Below are positions 5,754-11,399 of a stretch of 11,399 bases of DNA, piece by piece. The stretch lies in contig JAIVGT010000010.1 in the NCBI GenBank assembly GCA_020201485.1, forward strand, positions 1 through 11,399. Direction: 5' to 3'. Source of the DNA: Halobacteriales archaeon (GTDB lineage Archaea > Thermoplasmatota > SW-10-69-26 > JACQPN01 > JAIVGT01). Both the position numbers and the translations under genes were made by a program. The notes beneath the pieces are model-generated. The model did not search any database and was not told the origin of the DNA. It saw only the letters and a list, made by a program, of their open reading frames with translations. Position 1 is the first letter of the stretch. Each line of letters begins with the position of its first letter.

Positions 5754-6428
5754 CTGTTCGCCCGGCGGGGCCCCGCCGCGTCCCGCCGCGCCCAGGAGCC
5801 CCTGGACGGCGGGCCACACCTGGGGGATGCCGGGCACGACGGCGTCCGCCTCGCGCAGCGCCTCGGGCGGCATCGTGCTGGCCACGGCGACCACGCGGAT
5901 GCCGGCCGCCTTCGCGCTCTGGATGCCGAGCACGGCGTTCTCGACGACGACGGCATCGGCCGCACGGATGTGCAGCTTCGCCAACGCCGCCAGGAACGGC
6001 TCCGGATGCGGCTTCGTGTGCGCCACGTCCTCGGAGGTGACGAGGACGTCGAGGCGCGCCCGCACCGGGGCCAGGTGCCGCTCCAGCACGTCGCGGTAGT
6101 TGCCCGACACCGCGGCCACCTTCCAGCCGCGCGCCTTCGCCGCGGCGAGCAGCTCCGGCACGCCCGGGTAGAGGGGGAGCGCGCCCAGTGCGTCGAAGCG
6201 CGCCCGATGCTCCCGCGTGACCTGCTCGACCTCGGCCTCGCTCCAGCCCAACCGCCGCTCCTCGGCGACACGCGCGATGAGCTGGCGCGCCCCTCGCCCC
6301 TCGTTGGCGTACACGTCCATCGGGTCCAGGGCCACGCCGCGCCCGGCGAAGACCTCGCGGTAGGCCTCGTAGTTCCGCTCCATGGAGCGGATGAGCACGC
6401 CGTCCACGTCGCAGACCAGCGCCGGCAT
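5748..6428 (-). CDS. HAD superfamily phosphatase/phosphomutase, beta-PGM or phosphoglycolate-phosphatase-like
   Basis: This 226-aa cytosolic protein is a standard HAD-IA hydrolase. Motif I is C-D-V-D-G-V-L with nucleophile Asp7 and general acid Asp9. A helical cap occupies about 15-85. Motif II is V-A-A-V-S-G-N (Ser108), motif III is the Lys in A-H-T-K-P-H-P (Lys139), and motif IV is V-V-V-E-N-A-V-L-G-I-Q-S-A-K (Glu163-Asn164). The E-N form replaces the common E-D or G-D but occurs in many beta-PGM-like HADs, so the enzyme is likely active and Mg-dependent. The substrate cannot be told; phosphoglycolate or a sugar phosphate is likely. The ATG at 6428 follows the stop of the secreted peptidase-like gene by six bases, and the DUF962 gene starts 22 bases after its end. 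No Shine-Dalgarno site is visible. The last 15 residues (G-R-G-G-A-P-P-G) are an unstructured tail. Confidence 0.92.
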   Translation of the reverse strand: MPALVCDVDGVLIRSMERNYEAYREVFAGRGVALDPMDVYANEGRGARQLIARVAEERRLGWSEAEVEQVTREHRARFDALGALPLYPGVPELLAAAKARGWKVAAVSGNYRDVLERHLAPVRARLDVLVTSEDVAHTKPHPEPFLAALAKLHIRAADAVVVENAVLGIQSAKAAGIRVVAVASTMPPEALREADAVVPGIPQVWPAVQGLLGAAGRGGAPPGEQV

Positions 6429-6434
6429 GCCGGC

Positions 6435-7349
6435 TCAGGCGCTGATGGCGCAGTCGTGGACGTCGTTGCTCCAAGCGCCCTGCACGGCGAACGTGCCGGT
6501 GGAGAGGACGATGTTCTGGACGTGGCCGTTGCCGTTGGCGCGCCACGCGCACTTGTCGGCGTTCTCCGCGCCGTTGCTGTCGTACCAGGCGTTGATGTGC
6601 GGGTCGGTGGCCATCTCCGTGAACTCGTGGCCGCCGACGATGCTCGCCCCGTCCAGCGTCCCGGCCGCGCCGCCGTTGACGAAGTTCTGGCCGCAGCTCC
6701 CGCCGACGTCGGTCACGTAGCCGATGTCCGAGTAGGCGATGGTGTGGCCGTTGGCGTTCGTCGAGCTGTGCCAGCCGCAGTAGAACCGGCCGAACTCCAG
6801 GTCGTTGTTGAGGTGTCCGGTGAAGATCATGTAGTTGGCGTCCACGCCGTAGTCGCCGAAGTGCGCCGCGGCGGCGACCGCCTCGTTGGCGATGAACAAG
6901 TCAGGGACGGGCGGGACGGACAGCGAGTCGTCGAACCAGACGCCGGCCAGCTCGCCCGGCGGGTTCGTGATGTGGCCCTGCCCGGTGCCGGTGTACTGCG
7001 TGTGCACGTTGTTCCAGCCGCTCCCGCCGATGCCGCTGAAGAAGCGCTGCAGGTAGGGGGCCTCGCCGCTCGGGTCCTGGCCGAGCCACGCCCAGAACAC
7101 GAGGTATACGCGGGGCGAAGGCTGGATGGGACCGTTGTGGTACGTCAGGTCCACGACTTGCACCCCGGGCGCGCCGAACAGCTCCGGGTGCGCCGCGGCG
7201 TAGGCCGGCGTCGGCATGATGTGCTTGGAGAGCGCCGGGGGCGCAGGGACCGTCGCACCGAGCGGCAGCGCCGGCACGAGCATCAGCATCGTCAGGCCCA
7301 CGGCGAGAGCACCGCGCAGCATGCAGCCGGCCAGCCTGCCGGCGCGCAT
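6435..7349 (-). CDS. secreted protein with HEFTE motif, putative metallopeptidase
   Basis: This 304-aa protein starts at the ATG at 7349. A basic N-terminus (M-R-A-G-R) and a hydrophobic core at about 11-30 (A-L-A-V-G-L-T-M-L-M-L-V-P) form a Sec signal peptide; the TTG-led extension upstream to 7481 lacks coding character. The mature part resembles an uncharacterised secreted family I recall from actinobacteria and other bacteria, with Y-H-N-G-P-I, F-Y-C-G-W-H-S, N-F-V-N-G-G, then V-G-G-H-E-F-T-E-M-A-T-D-P at 238-250 and W-Y-D-S-N-G-A-E-N-A-D-K-C-A-W at 255-269. The H-E-x-x-E helix followed by a D/E/N-rich loop looks like a metal-binding or peptidase active site, but catalysis is an inference. 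Four Cys (191, 219, 267, 300) suit two disulfides outside the cell. It lies six bases ahead of the HAD gene and diverges from the lipoprotein at 7511. Confidence 0.82.
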   Translation of the reverse strand: MRAGRLAGCMLRGALAVGLTMLMLVPALPLGATVPAPPALSKHIMPTPAYAAAHPELFGAPGVQVVDLTYHNGPIQPSPRVYLVFWAWLGQDPSGEAPYLQRFFSGIGGSGWNNVHTQYTGTGQGHITNPPGELAGVWFDDSLSVPPVPDLFIANEAVAAAAHFGDYGVDANYMIFTGHLNNDLEFGRFYCGWHSSTNANGHTIAYSDIGYVTDVGGSCGQNFVNGGAAGTLDGASIVGGHEFTEMATDPHINAWYDSNGAENADKCAWRANGNGHVQNIVLSTGTFAVQGAWSNDVHDCAISA

Positions 7350-7510
7350 GAACCTGTTGCTCACACCGTGCCGGCATCGGAGCCCGGCCGCGACGGCGGG
7401 CAACGGCGCGTCCGCGCAGCCGGGCCGCGCGCACCGGGACGCGCACGCGAGCCGGACACTTCGAGCCATGGGCCAAAACACACGACTCGGAGCGGCGCCG
7501 CGCTCCTGCC

Positions 7511-8095
7511 ATGAAGCCAGGATTGCTCATCATCGGCGCGGCCGTGCTGGCGGTCGCCTTGGCGGGCTGCACGGGCGGCGGCAACTTCAACGTGAAGCAG
7601 ACCGAGCCGCTGCGCATCGCCCTCGAGGGGGCGGGCGTGTCGAGCGACATCGACCAGCAGACCGCGCCGCAGAAGGAGATCGTCGTGGAGAAGCAGACCA
7701 CGGTGAAGGTCATCCGCGTGGACGTGACCGCGCGCCAGACCTCGGCCCAGCCGAGCAAGGTGCTCATCATCGTCAAGGACAAGGACACGGGCCAGGCCCT
7801 GCAGCAGAAGGAGATCGACGTGCAGAACACGACGCAGCAGAGCCTCATCGTGAACGTGCAGGGCAACAACAACGTCGTCGTCGTGACGCAGGCGCTCCAG
7901 GGCGCGGCGAACGTGAACGTCGCCGCCCACGACGCGAGCGCGACGCAGACGAACGGCGGCACCACGAGCACCTCGACGAACATGACGTCGAGCACGGACA
8001 CGACCGTGACCGGCGGGAACGTGACCGGCGGCAACGCCACCGGCAACACGACCTCGACGGCGACCGTGGACCAGGCCACGACCACGTATCCCTGA
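7511..8095 (+). CDS. Thr/Asn/Gly-rich lipoprotein with several N-glycosylation sequons
   Basis: This 194-aa protein has a signal peptide with lipobox L-A-G-C (Cys20) and should be anchored in the outer face of the membrane. The middle (about 25-140) alternates strands rich in Val, Ile, Gln and Lys (E-I-V-V-E-K-Q-T-T-V-K-V-I-R-V) and looks like a beta-sandwich or fibrous domain; I do not recognise it. The end (about 141-194) is low complexity Thr/Ser/Asn/Gly, with near-repeats V-T-G-G-N, V-T-G-G-N, A-T-G-N. Sequons N-x-S/T occur at N106, N157, N170, N175 and N179, four of them in this tail, as expected of a glycosylated stalk. The ATG at 7511 has no Shine-Dalgarno site. A short A-rich stretch (CCAAAACAC, 7474-7482) is a weak promoter candidate. 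It diverges from the putative peptidase and converges with the Asp-box gene, 14 bases apart. Confidence 0.85.
   Translation: MKPGLLIIGAAVLAVALAGCTGGGNFNVKQTEPLRIALEGAGVSSDIDQQTAPQKEIVVEKQTTVKVIRVDVTARQTSAQPSKVLIIVKDKDTGQALQQKEIDVQNTTQQSLIVNVQGNNNVVVVTQALQGAANVNVAAHDASATQTNGGTTSTSTNMTSSTDTTVTGGNVTGGNATGNTTSTATVDQATTTYP
8006..8047 (+). repeat. short in-frame tandem repeat in the lipoprotein tail
   Basis: There are two 15-base units at 8006-8020 and 8021-8035, GTGACCGGCGG followed by GAAC or CAAC, and then a related 12-base unit, GCCACCGGCAAC. They encode V-T-G-G-N, V-T-G-G-N and A-T-G-N. Two Asn that end a unit begin a sequon with the next unit, so slippage here would change the number of glycosylation sites. 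Confidence 0.6.
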
Positions 8096-8108
8096 GCGCT
8101 CCGCGCTC
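8094..8108. other. inverted repeat between convergent stops
   Basis: GAGCGC and GCGCTC are separated by three bases and sit between (and partly over) the two convergent stop codons. A hairpin is possible on either transcript, but no T-run follows, so its role in termination is unproven. Confidence 0.25.
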
Positions 8109-8109
8109 C

Positions 8110-9447
8110 TCAGCGCGCTTCACGGGCGAAGACCGTGAACGCGCTGGGCTTCTCCCATTCCGTGCTCGCCCACACGGCGTGCGCCGTCCCGTCGAGGCCG
8201 AAGGCGAGCCAGGGATAGTCGAGCAGCCGGCGGTCCTCGCCCGGCCCGCAGGCCGGTCCCCGCGCGCAGATGTTGCCGTGGTGCACGTCGGGCGCGACGC
8301 GCGTCGCGTGGAGCTGGGGCAAGGCGCCGCCCAGGCCGGTGATGTCCGCGTACCAGCCGCTCCAGCTCGCGTTCACCTTCGCGGCCGGGCCGGGCACGTC
8401 CGCCTGGTACCAGACGAGGCCGACGCGGTCGGCGTGCGCCGCGAGCCAGGGCTGGGCTTGCGTGACCGCGCCCTGCCCGAGGAGCATGGGCTTGCTCCAA
8501 TGCCGGCCGCCGTCGGCGCTTGTCGCGAGGTGCAGCAGGCTGTGGTTCGCGACGAGCTGCGACCAGGCCATGGCGAGCGTGCCGTCGCGGAGGAGGGCGA
8601 GGGGCTCGACCGCGCTCGCCAGCTCGGTGGTGAGCGGGAACGCATCCCGCCGCTGCCAGGTGGAGCCGCCGTCCTCGCTCGCCAGCACGTACCATTGCCC
8701 CTGCTGGTAGCTCGGCGTGAGCGCGCCGTCGGCGTCGGCGTAGCGCAGCACGTACAGCTTCTGCCCGTCTGCGCTCGCGACGAGGTTGCCCTGCCCGGCG
8801 AAGTTCACGTTCGGGTCGATCTGCACCGGCGCCTCCCACGTCAGGCCGCCGTCGTTGCTGCGCAGATACCACAGGCCCTCGTTCGGCGTGCCGGTCGCCG
8901 GGACGGGCGGAGGCTGGCCGGCGAGGAAGGGCAAGAACGCTGGCGGCAAAGCTTCGACGACGAGGTGCAGCGCGCTGCCGACGGGCACGAGCCAGTGGCG
9001 GTGCATGAGGAGCGGGATGTGCGGGACGGGCACGGGCGTCCAGTCCTGGCCCTTGTCCTCGCTCCGGTACAGGTCGAGCGTGAGGGAGAACACGTTGCTC
9101 ACGAACACCGTCGAGCCTTGCAGGGCGAGGAAGCCGTCGTTGCTGCGCTCCTGGCCGAGGAGGGGCGGCGTGATGTCGAGCCAGTGCGCACCGCCGTCGT
9201 CGCTGCGCCACGCCTTGTTGACGTTCGTGCGCTGGCCGTCGAGGAGGGTCGTGCCGATGCCTTCGACGTAGACGGTGCCGTCGTTCGCGACCGCGACCAC
9301 CGGCTCCGCGCCGGGCAGGTCCCTGCTGACGGGCAGGCTCGCGGCGAAGCGGGGCCATGCATCGGACGCGGGGGCCGTCAACGGCCCGGCGGGAACGGTG
9401 CATCCGGCGCAGAGGAGCGCCACGAGGCCGAGCGCGAGGAGGTGCAC
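8110..9447 (-). CDS. Asp-box (BNR) beta-propeller lipoprotein
   Basis: This 445-aa protein starts at a GTG (9447). The open frame further upstream is antisense shadow of the neighbouring genes and has no ATG nearby. The N-terminus is a short hydrophobic signal ending in L-L-C-A-G-C (Cys16), a lipobox-like site with an unusual Cys at -3. Five Asp-box motifs S-x-D-x-G-x-x-W are visible: 82-89 (SDDGGAHW), 129-136 (SEDKGQDW), 197-204 (SNDGGLTW), 257-264 (SEDGGSTW) and 310-317 (SADGGRHW). Such repeats build the blades of sialidase-type or related propellers. No sialidase Arg triad or F/YRIP motif stands out, so binding or another activity is as likely as glycosidase action. Sequons occur at N301 and N359. 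AGATAG (minus, 9470-9475) lies 23-28 bases before the GTG, suggesting leaderless transcription. Spans 8110-9447; convergent with the sequon-rich lipoprotein. Confidence 0.85.
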   Translation of the reverse strand: MHLLALGLVALLCAGCTVPAGPLTAPASDAWPRFAASLPVSRDLPGAEPVVAVANDGTVYVEGIGTTLLDGQRTNVNKAWRSDDGGAHWLDITPPLLGQERSNDGFLALQGSTVFVSNVFSLTLDLYRSEDKGQDWTPVPVPHIPLLMHRHWLVPVGSALHLVVEALPPAFLPFLAGQPPPVPATGTPNEGLWYLRSNDGGLTWEAPVQIDPNVNFAGQGNLVASADGQKLYVLRYADADGALTPSYQQGQWYVLASEDGGSTWQRRDAFPLTTELASAVEPLALLRDGTLAMAWSQLVANHSLLHLATSADGGRHWSKPMLLGQGAVTQAQPWLAAHADRVGLVWYQADVPGPAAKVNASWSGWYADITGLGGALPQLHATRVAPDVHHGNICARGPACGPGEDRRLLDYPWLAFGLDGTAHAVWASTEWEKPSAFTVFAREAR

Positions 9448-9469
9448 GTCGCCCGAACCGGCCGCGAGG

Positions 9470-9475
9470 CTATCT
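9470..9475 (-). promoter_or_regulatory. possible TATA box for the Asp-box lipoprotein gene
   Basis: AGATAG on minus is the most AT-rich hexamer in the 84-base divergent spacer and sits 23-28 bases before the GTG start, the same spacing as for the DUF962 gene. The match to the TATA consensus is weak. Confidence 0.3.
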
Positions 9476-9531
9476 GCGTTCCTGTGAGGGGCGGACCGAA
9501 CGGAGCCGGAAGCCCCAAGGGCGCGGCCGAC

Positions 9532-9834
9532 ATGCCCGCCTCCATGGGCCGCATCCTGCTGGGCCTGGCCGCGGTTGCCCTGCTGCTCGTGCTCCTGGCC
9601 GCCGGGCTGTACGCGACGGATTACGGCGTGGGCGCGACCATCACGCAGAAGGGCAACGACAGCTCCGGCTACTACATCGTGGCGCACACGCAGTTCGGCC
9701 TCGACGTGAAGAAGCCGCTGCCCCTGGAGCAATGGGTGGCGCTCAGCGTCGGCAACTTCGTCGTGTACCACGTGCAATCGGGGCACACGAAGGTGTACGA
9801 CCGCGAGGGCGGCGCGCTGCTCTACAGCGGCTGA
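9532..9834 (+). CDS. small membrane-anchored hypothetical protein, 100 aa
   Basis: The start is the ATG at 9532 (an in-frame ATG at 9544, residue 5, is equally possible); the long frame upstream is shadow of the Asp-box gene. A single hydrophobic helix (about 8-28, I-L-L-G-L-A-A-V-A-L-L-L-V-L-L) is followed by a 70-residue domain with strands such as G-Y-Y-I-V-A-H-T, W-V-A-L-S-V-G-N-F-V-V-Y-H-V and H-T-K-V-Y-D-R-E-G-G-A-L-L-Y. With no Cys lipobox, it is best read as an N-terminal anchor with the domain outside. I do not know the family. Its last 13 bases overlap the end of the SNF2 gene on the opposite strand. Confidence 0.7.
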   Translation: MPASMGRILLGLAAVALLLVLLAAGLYATDYGVGATITQKGNDSSGYYIVAHTQFGLDVKKPLPLEQWVALSVGNFVVYHVQSGHTKVYDREGGALLYSG

Positions 9835-11399
9835 CCCTTCGCCATCGCTTCCTTCTCCTGCACGACGCGCCGGTGCGCGTCCTCCGCCAGCAGCTTGGCG
9901 ATGGCGGCGCGGTTCAGCACATCGCTCTCGTCCGCGAGCACCAGGTTCTGGTCCGCTTCCTTGCGGAGCAGGATGCGCACCATGCGCTCGTCGATGGTCT
10001 GGGGCGTGACGAAGAAGTCCACGAACACGGGCTTGCTCTGCCCGATGCGGTGCACGCGGTCCATGGCCTGCTGGTGCACGCTCGGCGTCCAGCCGAAGTG
10101 CACGAACAGCACGTGCCGCGCCCCGGTGAAGTTCAGGCCCACGCCGCCCGCCTCCATCTGCGCCAGGAGGACGTGCTCCTTCGCGCCCAGCCGCTTCGCG
10201 ATGTCCATGCGCTCCTTCGGCGGCGTGCTGCCCTCGATGACCGCGGCGTCGGAGCCGAGCTGGGCCTTGAGCTGGCGCAGCGGCTCCAGGTAGTGCGCGT
10301 ACACGACCACGCTCTCCCCCGCCTCGCGCAGCTCGCGGATGCGCTCCAGCGTGGGCTGCACGCGGCAGAGCGCGAGGTGCTGGCGCAGGCTGTGCAGGGC
10401 GGCGAAGATGGCGAGCTCGTTGTGCGGCTCGCGCCGGATGGCCTCGTCCGCGCGCGCCTCGAGCTGACGGTACTGCACGAGCTCCGCCGGCTCCAGCTCG
10501 TGGTGGAGGATGCCGACCGTGCGCGGCGGCAGGTCGGGGAGCACGTCGTCCTTCCGGCGGCGCAGCATGACGCCGCGCGCGGCGAGCTGCAGCAGGCTCG
10601 CCGTCGCGCCGCGCACCTGGGCGTACTTGTTGAACAGGCCCGGGTCCACGAGCCACGTCTCACGGAAGTTCGTGCGCGTGCCCCAGCGCGCCGGGTCCAC
10701 CTGCCGGAGCAATTCGTAGTAGTCCTCGATGGTGTTGACGAGGGGCGTGCCGGTGAGCAGGATGCGCTGCTGCTGGGGCAGGGCGCGCACGAGCTGGCTG
10801 CGCAGCGTGTCCGGGTTGCGCACGTAGTGCGCCTCGTCGAGGATGAGCACGGGCCGCTGCAGGACCTCCTCCGCGTCCGCGCCCAGCCGCTGCAGGGCGT
10901 CGTAGGTGGTGATGAGGAAGCGCGCGTCGCGCGGGCCGTGGAAACGGCCTTGGTGGTAGAGGCATGCGCTCTCGTCCGTGAAGCGCTCGACCTCCTCCTT
11001 CCAGTTGTACAGCACGTTCGCCGGCCCCACGACGAGGGCCTTCTTGTCCGCGGCCTGGACCGCGGCGATGGTCTCGATCGTCTTGCCCAGCCCCATCTCG
11101 TCCGCGAGGATGGCGTTCAGGCCGCGCGAGAGCAGGAAGCGCACGCCCTCCACCTGGTAGGGGCGGAGCTTGCCGCGGAAATGCGCGATGCGCTCCGGCA
11201 GCGGGAAGGGCTTCGCGTCCACGGGCGCGTACGTGCTCTGCACCTGCTTCGCCGCCTCCATCAGGCGCTTCAGCGCGGCGTGCGCCGCGAACGCGTCCTC
11301 CCCGGCCACGCCCTTGAGCTGCTCGGCCAGGCTGCGCGTCTCCGCGGCGCGTTCCTGCACCGCGCGCGCCTGCACCTCCGCCTGCGCCTTCGCCAGCGC
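9822..11399 (-). CDS. SNF2-family DNA-dependent ATPase/helicase (N-terminus outside window)
   Basis: The frame is open to the right edge, so the GTG at 11375 is not necessarily the start; 525 residues are visible. Counting from that GTG, an Ala/Glu/Arg-rich, probably coiled-coil stretch (1-60) leads into the two RecA-like lobes of an SF2 SNF2 ATPase. Q-like L-R-P-Y-Q-V-E-G-V is at 70-78, Walker A D-E-M-G-L-G-K-T at 92-99, DEAH box D-E-A-H at 180-183, motif III L-T-G-T-P-L at 207-212, motif V G-G-V-G-L-N-F at 410-416, and motif VI Q-A-M-D-R-V-H-R-I-G-Q at 436-446 with the Arg finger. These proteins use ATP to move along duplex DNA and remodel protein-DNA complexes or stalled forks. The compact form without inserts is nearest to the archaeal/bacterial SNF2 or SMARCAL1-like types. 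All motifs look intact. The stop (9822-9824) lies inside the end of the convergent small gene. Confidence 0.93.
   Translation of the reverse strand, partial: ALAKAQAEVQARAVQERAAETRSLAEQLKGVAGEDAFAAHAALKRLMEAAKQVQSTYAPVDAKPFPLPERIAHFRGKLRPYQVEGVRFLLSRGLNAILADEMGLGKTIETIAAVQAADKKALVVGPANVLYNWKEEVERFTDESACLYHQGRFHGPRDARFLITTYDALQRLGADAEEVLQRPVLILDEAHYVRNPDTLRSQLVRALPQQQRILLTGTPLVNTIEDYYELLRQVDPARWGTRTNFRETWLVDPGLFNKYAQVRGATASLLQLAARGVMLRRRKDDVLPDLPPRTVGILHHELEPAELVQYRQLEARADEAIRREPHNELAIFAALHSLRQHLALCRVQPTLERIRELREAGESVVVYAHYLEPLRQLKAQLGSDAAVIEGSTPPKERMDIAKRLGAKEHVLLAQMEAGGVGLNFTGARHVLFVHFGWTPSVHQQAMDRVHRIGQSKPVFVDFFVTPQTIDERMVRILLRKEADQNLVLADESDVLNRAAIAKLLAEDAHRRVVQEKEAMAKGQPL

Noticed and set aside
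5724..7514. Long plus-strand frame (596 codons) across the HAD and secreted-protein genes
   Set aside because: It lies antisense to genes with intact motifs. Composition is V/R/H/D-rich without motifs, as expected for a shadow.
7216..9531. Upstream part of the 872-codon plus frame ending at 9834
   Set aside because: It overlaps the lipoprotein in another frame and the Asp-box gene antisense. Only the last 100 codons have coding character.
9448..10656. Upstream part of the 848-codon minus frame that includes the Asp-box gene
   Set aside because: It overlaps the SNF2 gene in another frame on the same strand and the small gene antisense. The real gene begins at a signal peptide near 9447.
1..11399. 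CRISPR array, insertion sequence, integrase or att site at the tRNA genes
   Set aside because: No spaced direct repeats, transposase or integrase motifs, or duplicated tRNA 3' ends were seen in the window.

Overview
The window is a very GC-rich (about 70% by eye), gene-dense piece of an archaeal chromosome. The archaeal signs are a tRNA-Glu(UUC) of typical archaeal sequence, CCA-less tRNA genes, a SAMP/ThiS-type small beta-grasp protein ending in Gly-Gly, AT-rich TATA-like boxes about 25-28 bases ahead of start codons instead of Shine-Dalgarno sites, and secreted proteins carrying N-glycosylation sequons. The proteins are rich in Ala and Arg but not strongly acidic, so a haloarchaeon is unlikely. 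An uncultured GC-rich Thermoplasmatota-like lineage is my guess, not something the sequence proves.

Layout. 2-2708 (+): a translationally coupled three-gene operon with ATGA overlaps. It holds the 3' part of a Ser-type alpha/beta hydrolase, a KAS III-like thiolase-fold enzyme with a nucleophilic Cys, and a second KAS III-like protein with Thr in place of that Cys. 2851-3200: tRNA-Ser(CGA) on the minus strand and a SAMP-like gene on the plus strand diverge from one TATA-like element. 2903-4696 (-): a multi-pass GT-C-like membrane protein whose reading frame has lost its expected stop and runs antisense through the SAMP gene into the tRNA. 4770-5162 (+): an unrecognised 130-aa protein. 5206-5280 (+): tRNA-Glu(UUC). 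5285-7349 (-): a tight group of a secreted putative metallopeptidase, a HAD phosphatase and a DUF962/Mpo1-like membrane protein. 7511-8095 (+): a Thr/Asn/Gly-rich lipoprotein with several sequons. 8110-9447 (-): an Asp-box (BNR) beta-propeller lipoprotein. 9532-9834 (+): a small membrane-anchored protein. 9822-11399 (-): a SNF2-family helicase that runs off the right edge.

How the genes fit together. The first operon probably makes an acyl or ketide product. The active/inactive KAS III pair recalls the PqsC/PqsB heterodimer, with the hydrolase as a possible partner for acyl release or editing. The 6435-9447 block encodes three exported or lipid-anchored proteins, and the GT-C-like protein upstream could belong to surface glycosylation, though that link is only inferred. 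The tRNA, SAMP and SNF2 genes are housekeeping or regulatory genes. I saw no CRISPR array, insertion sequence, attachment site or origin.
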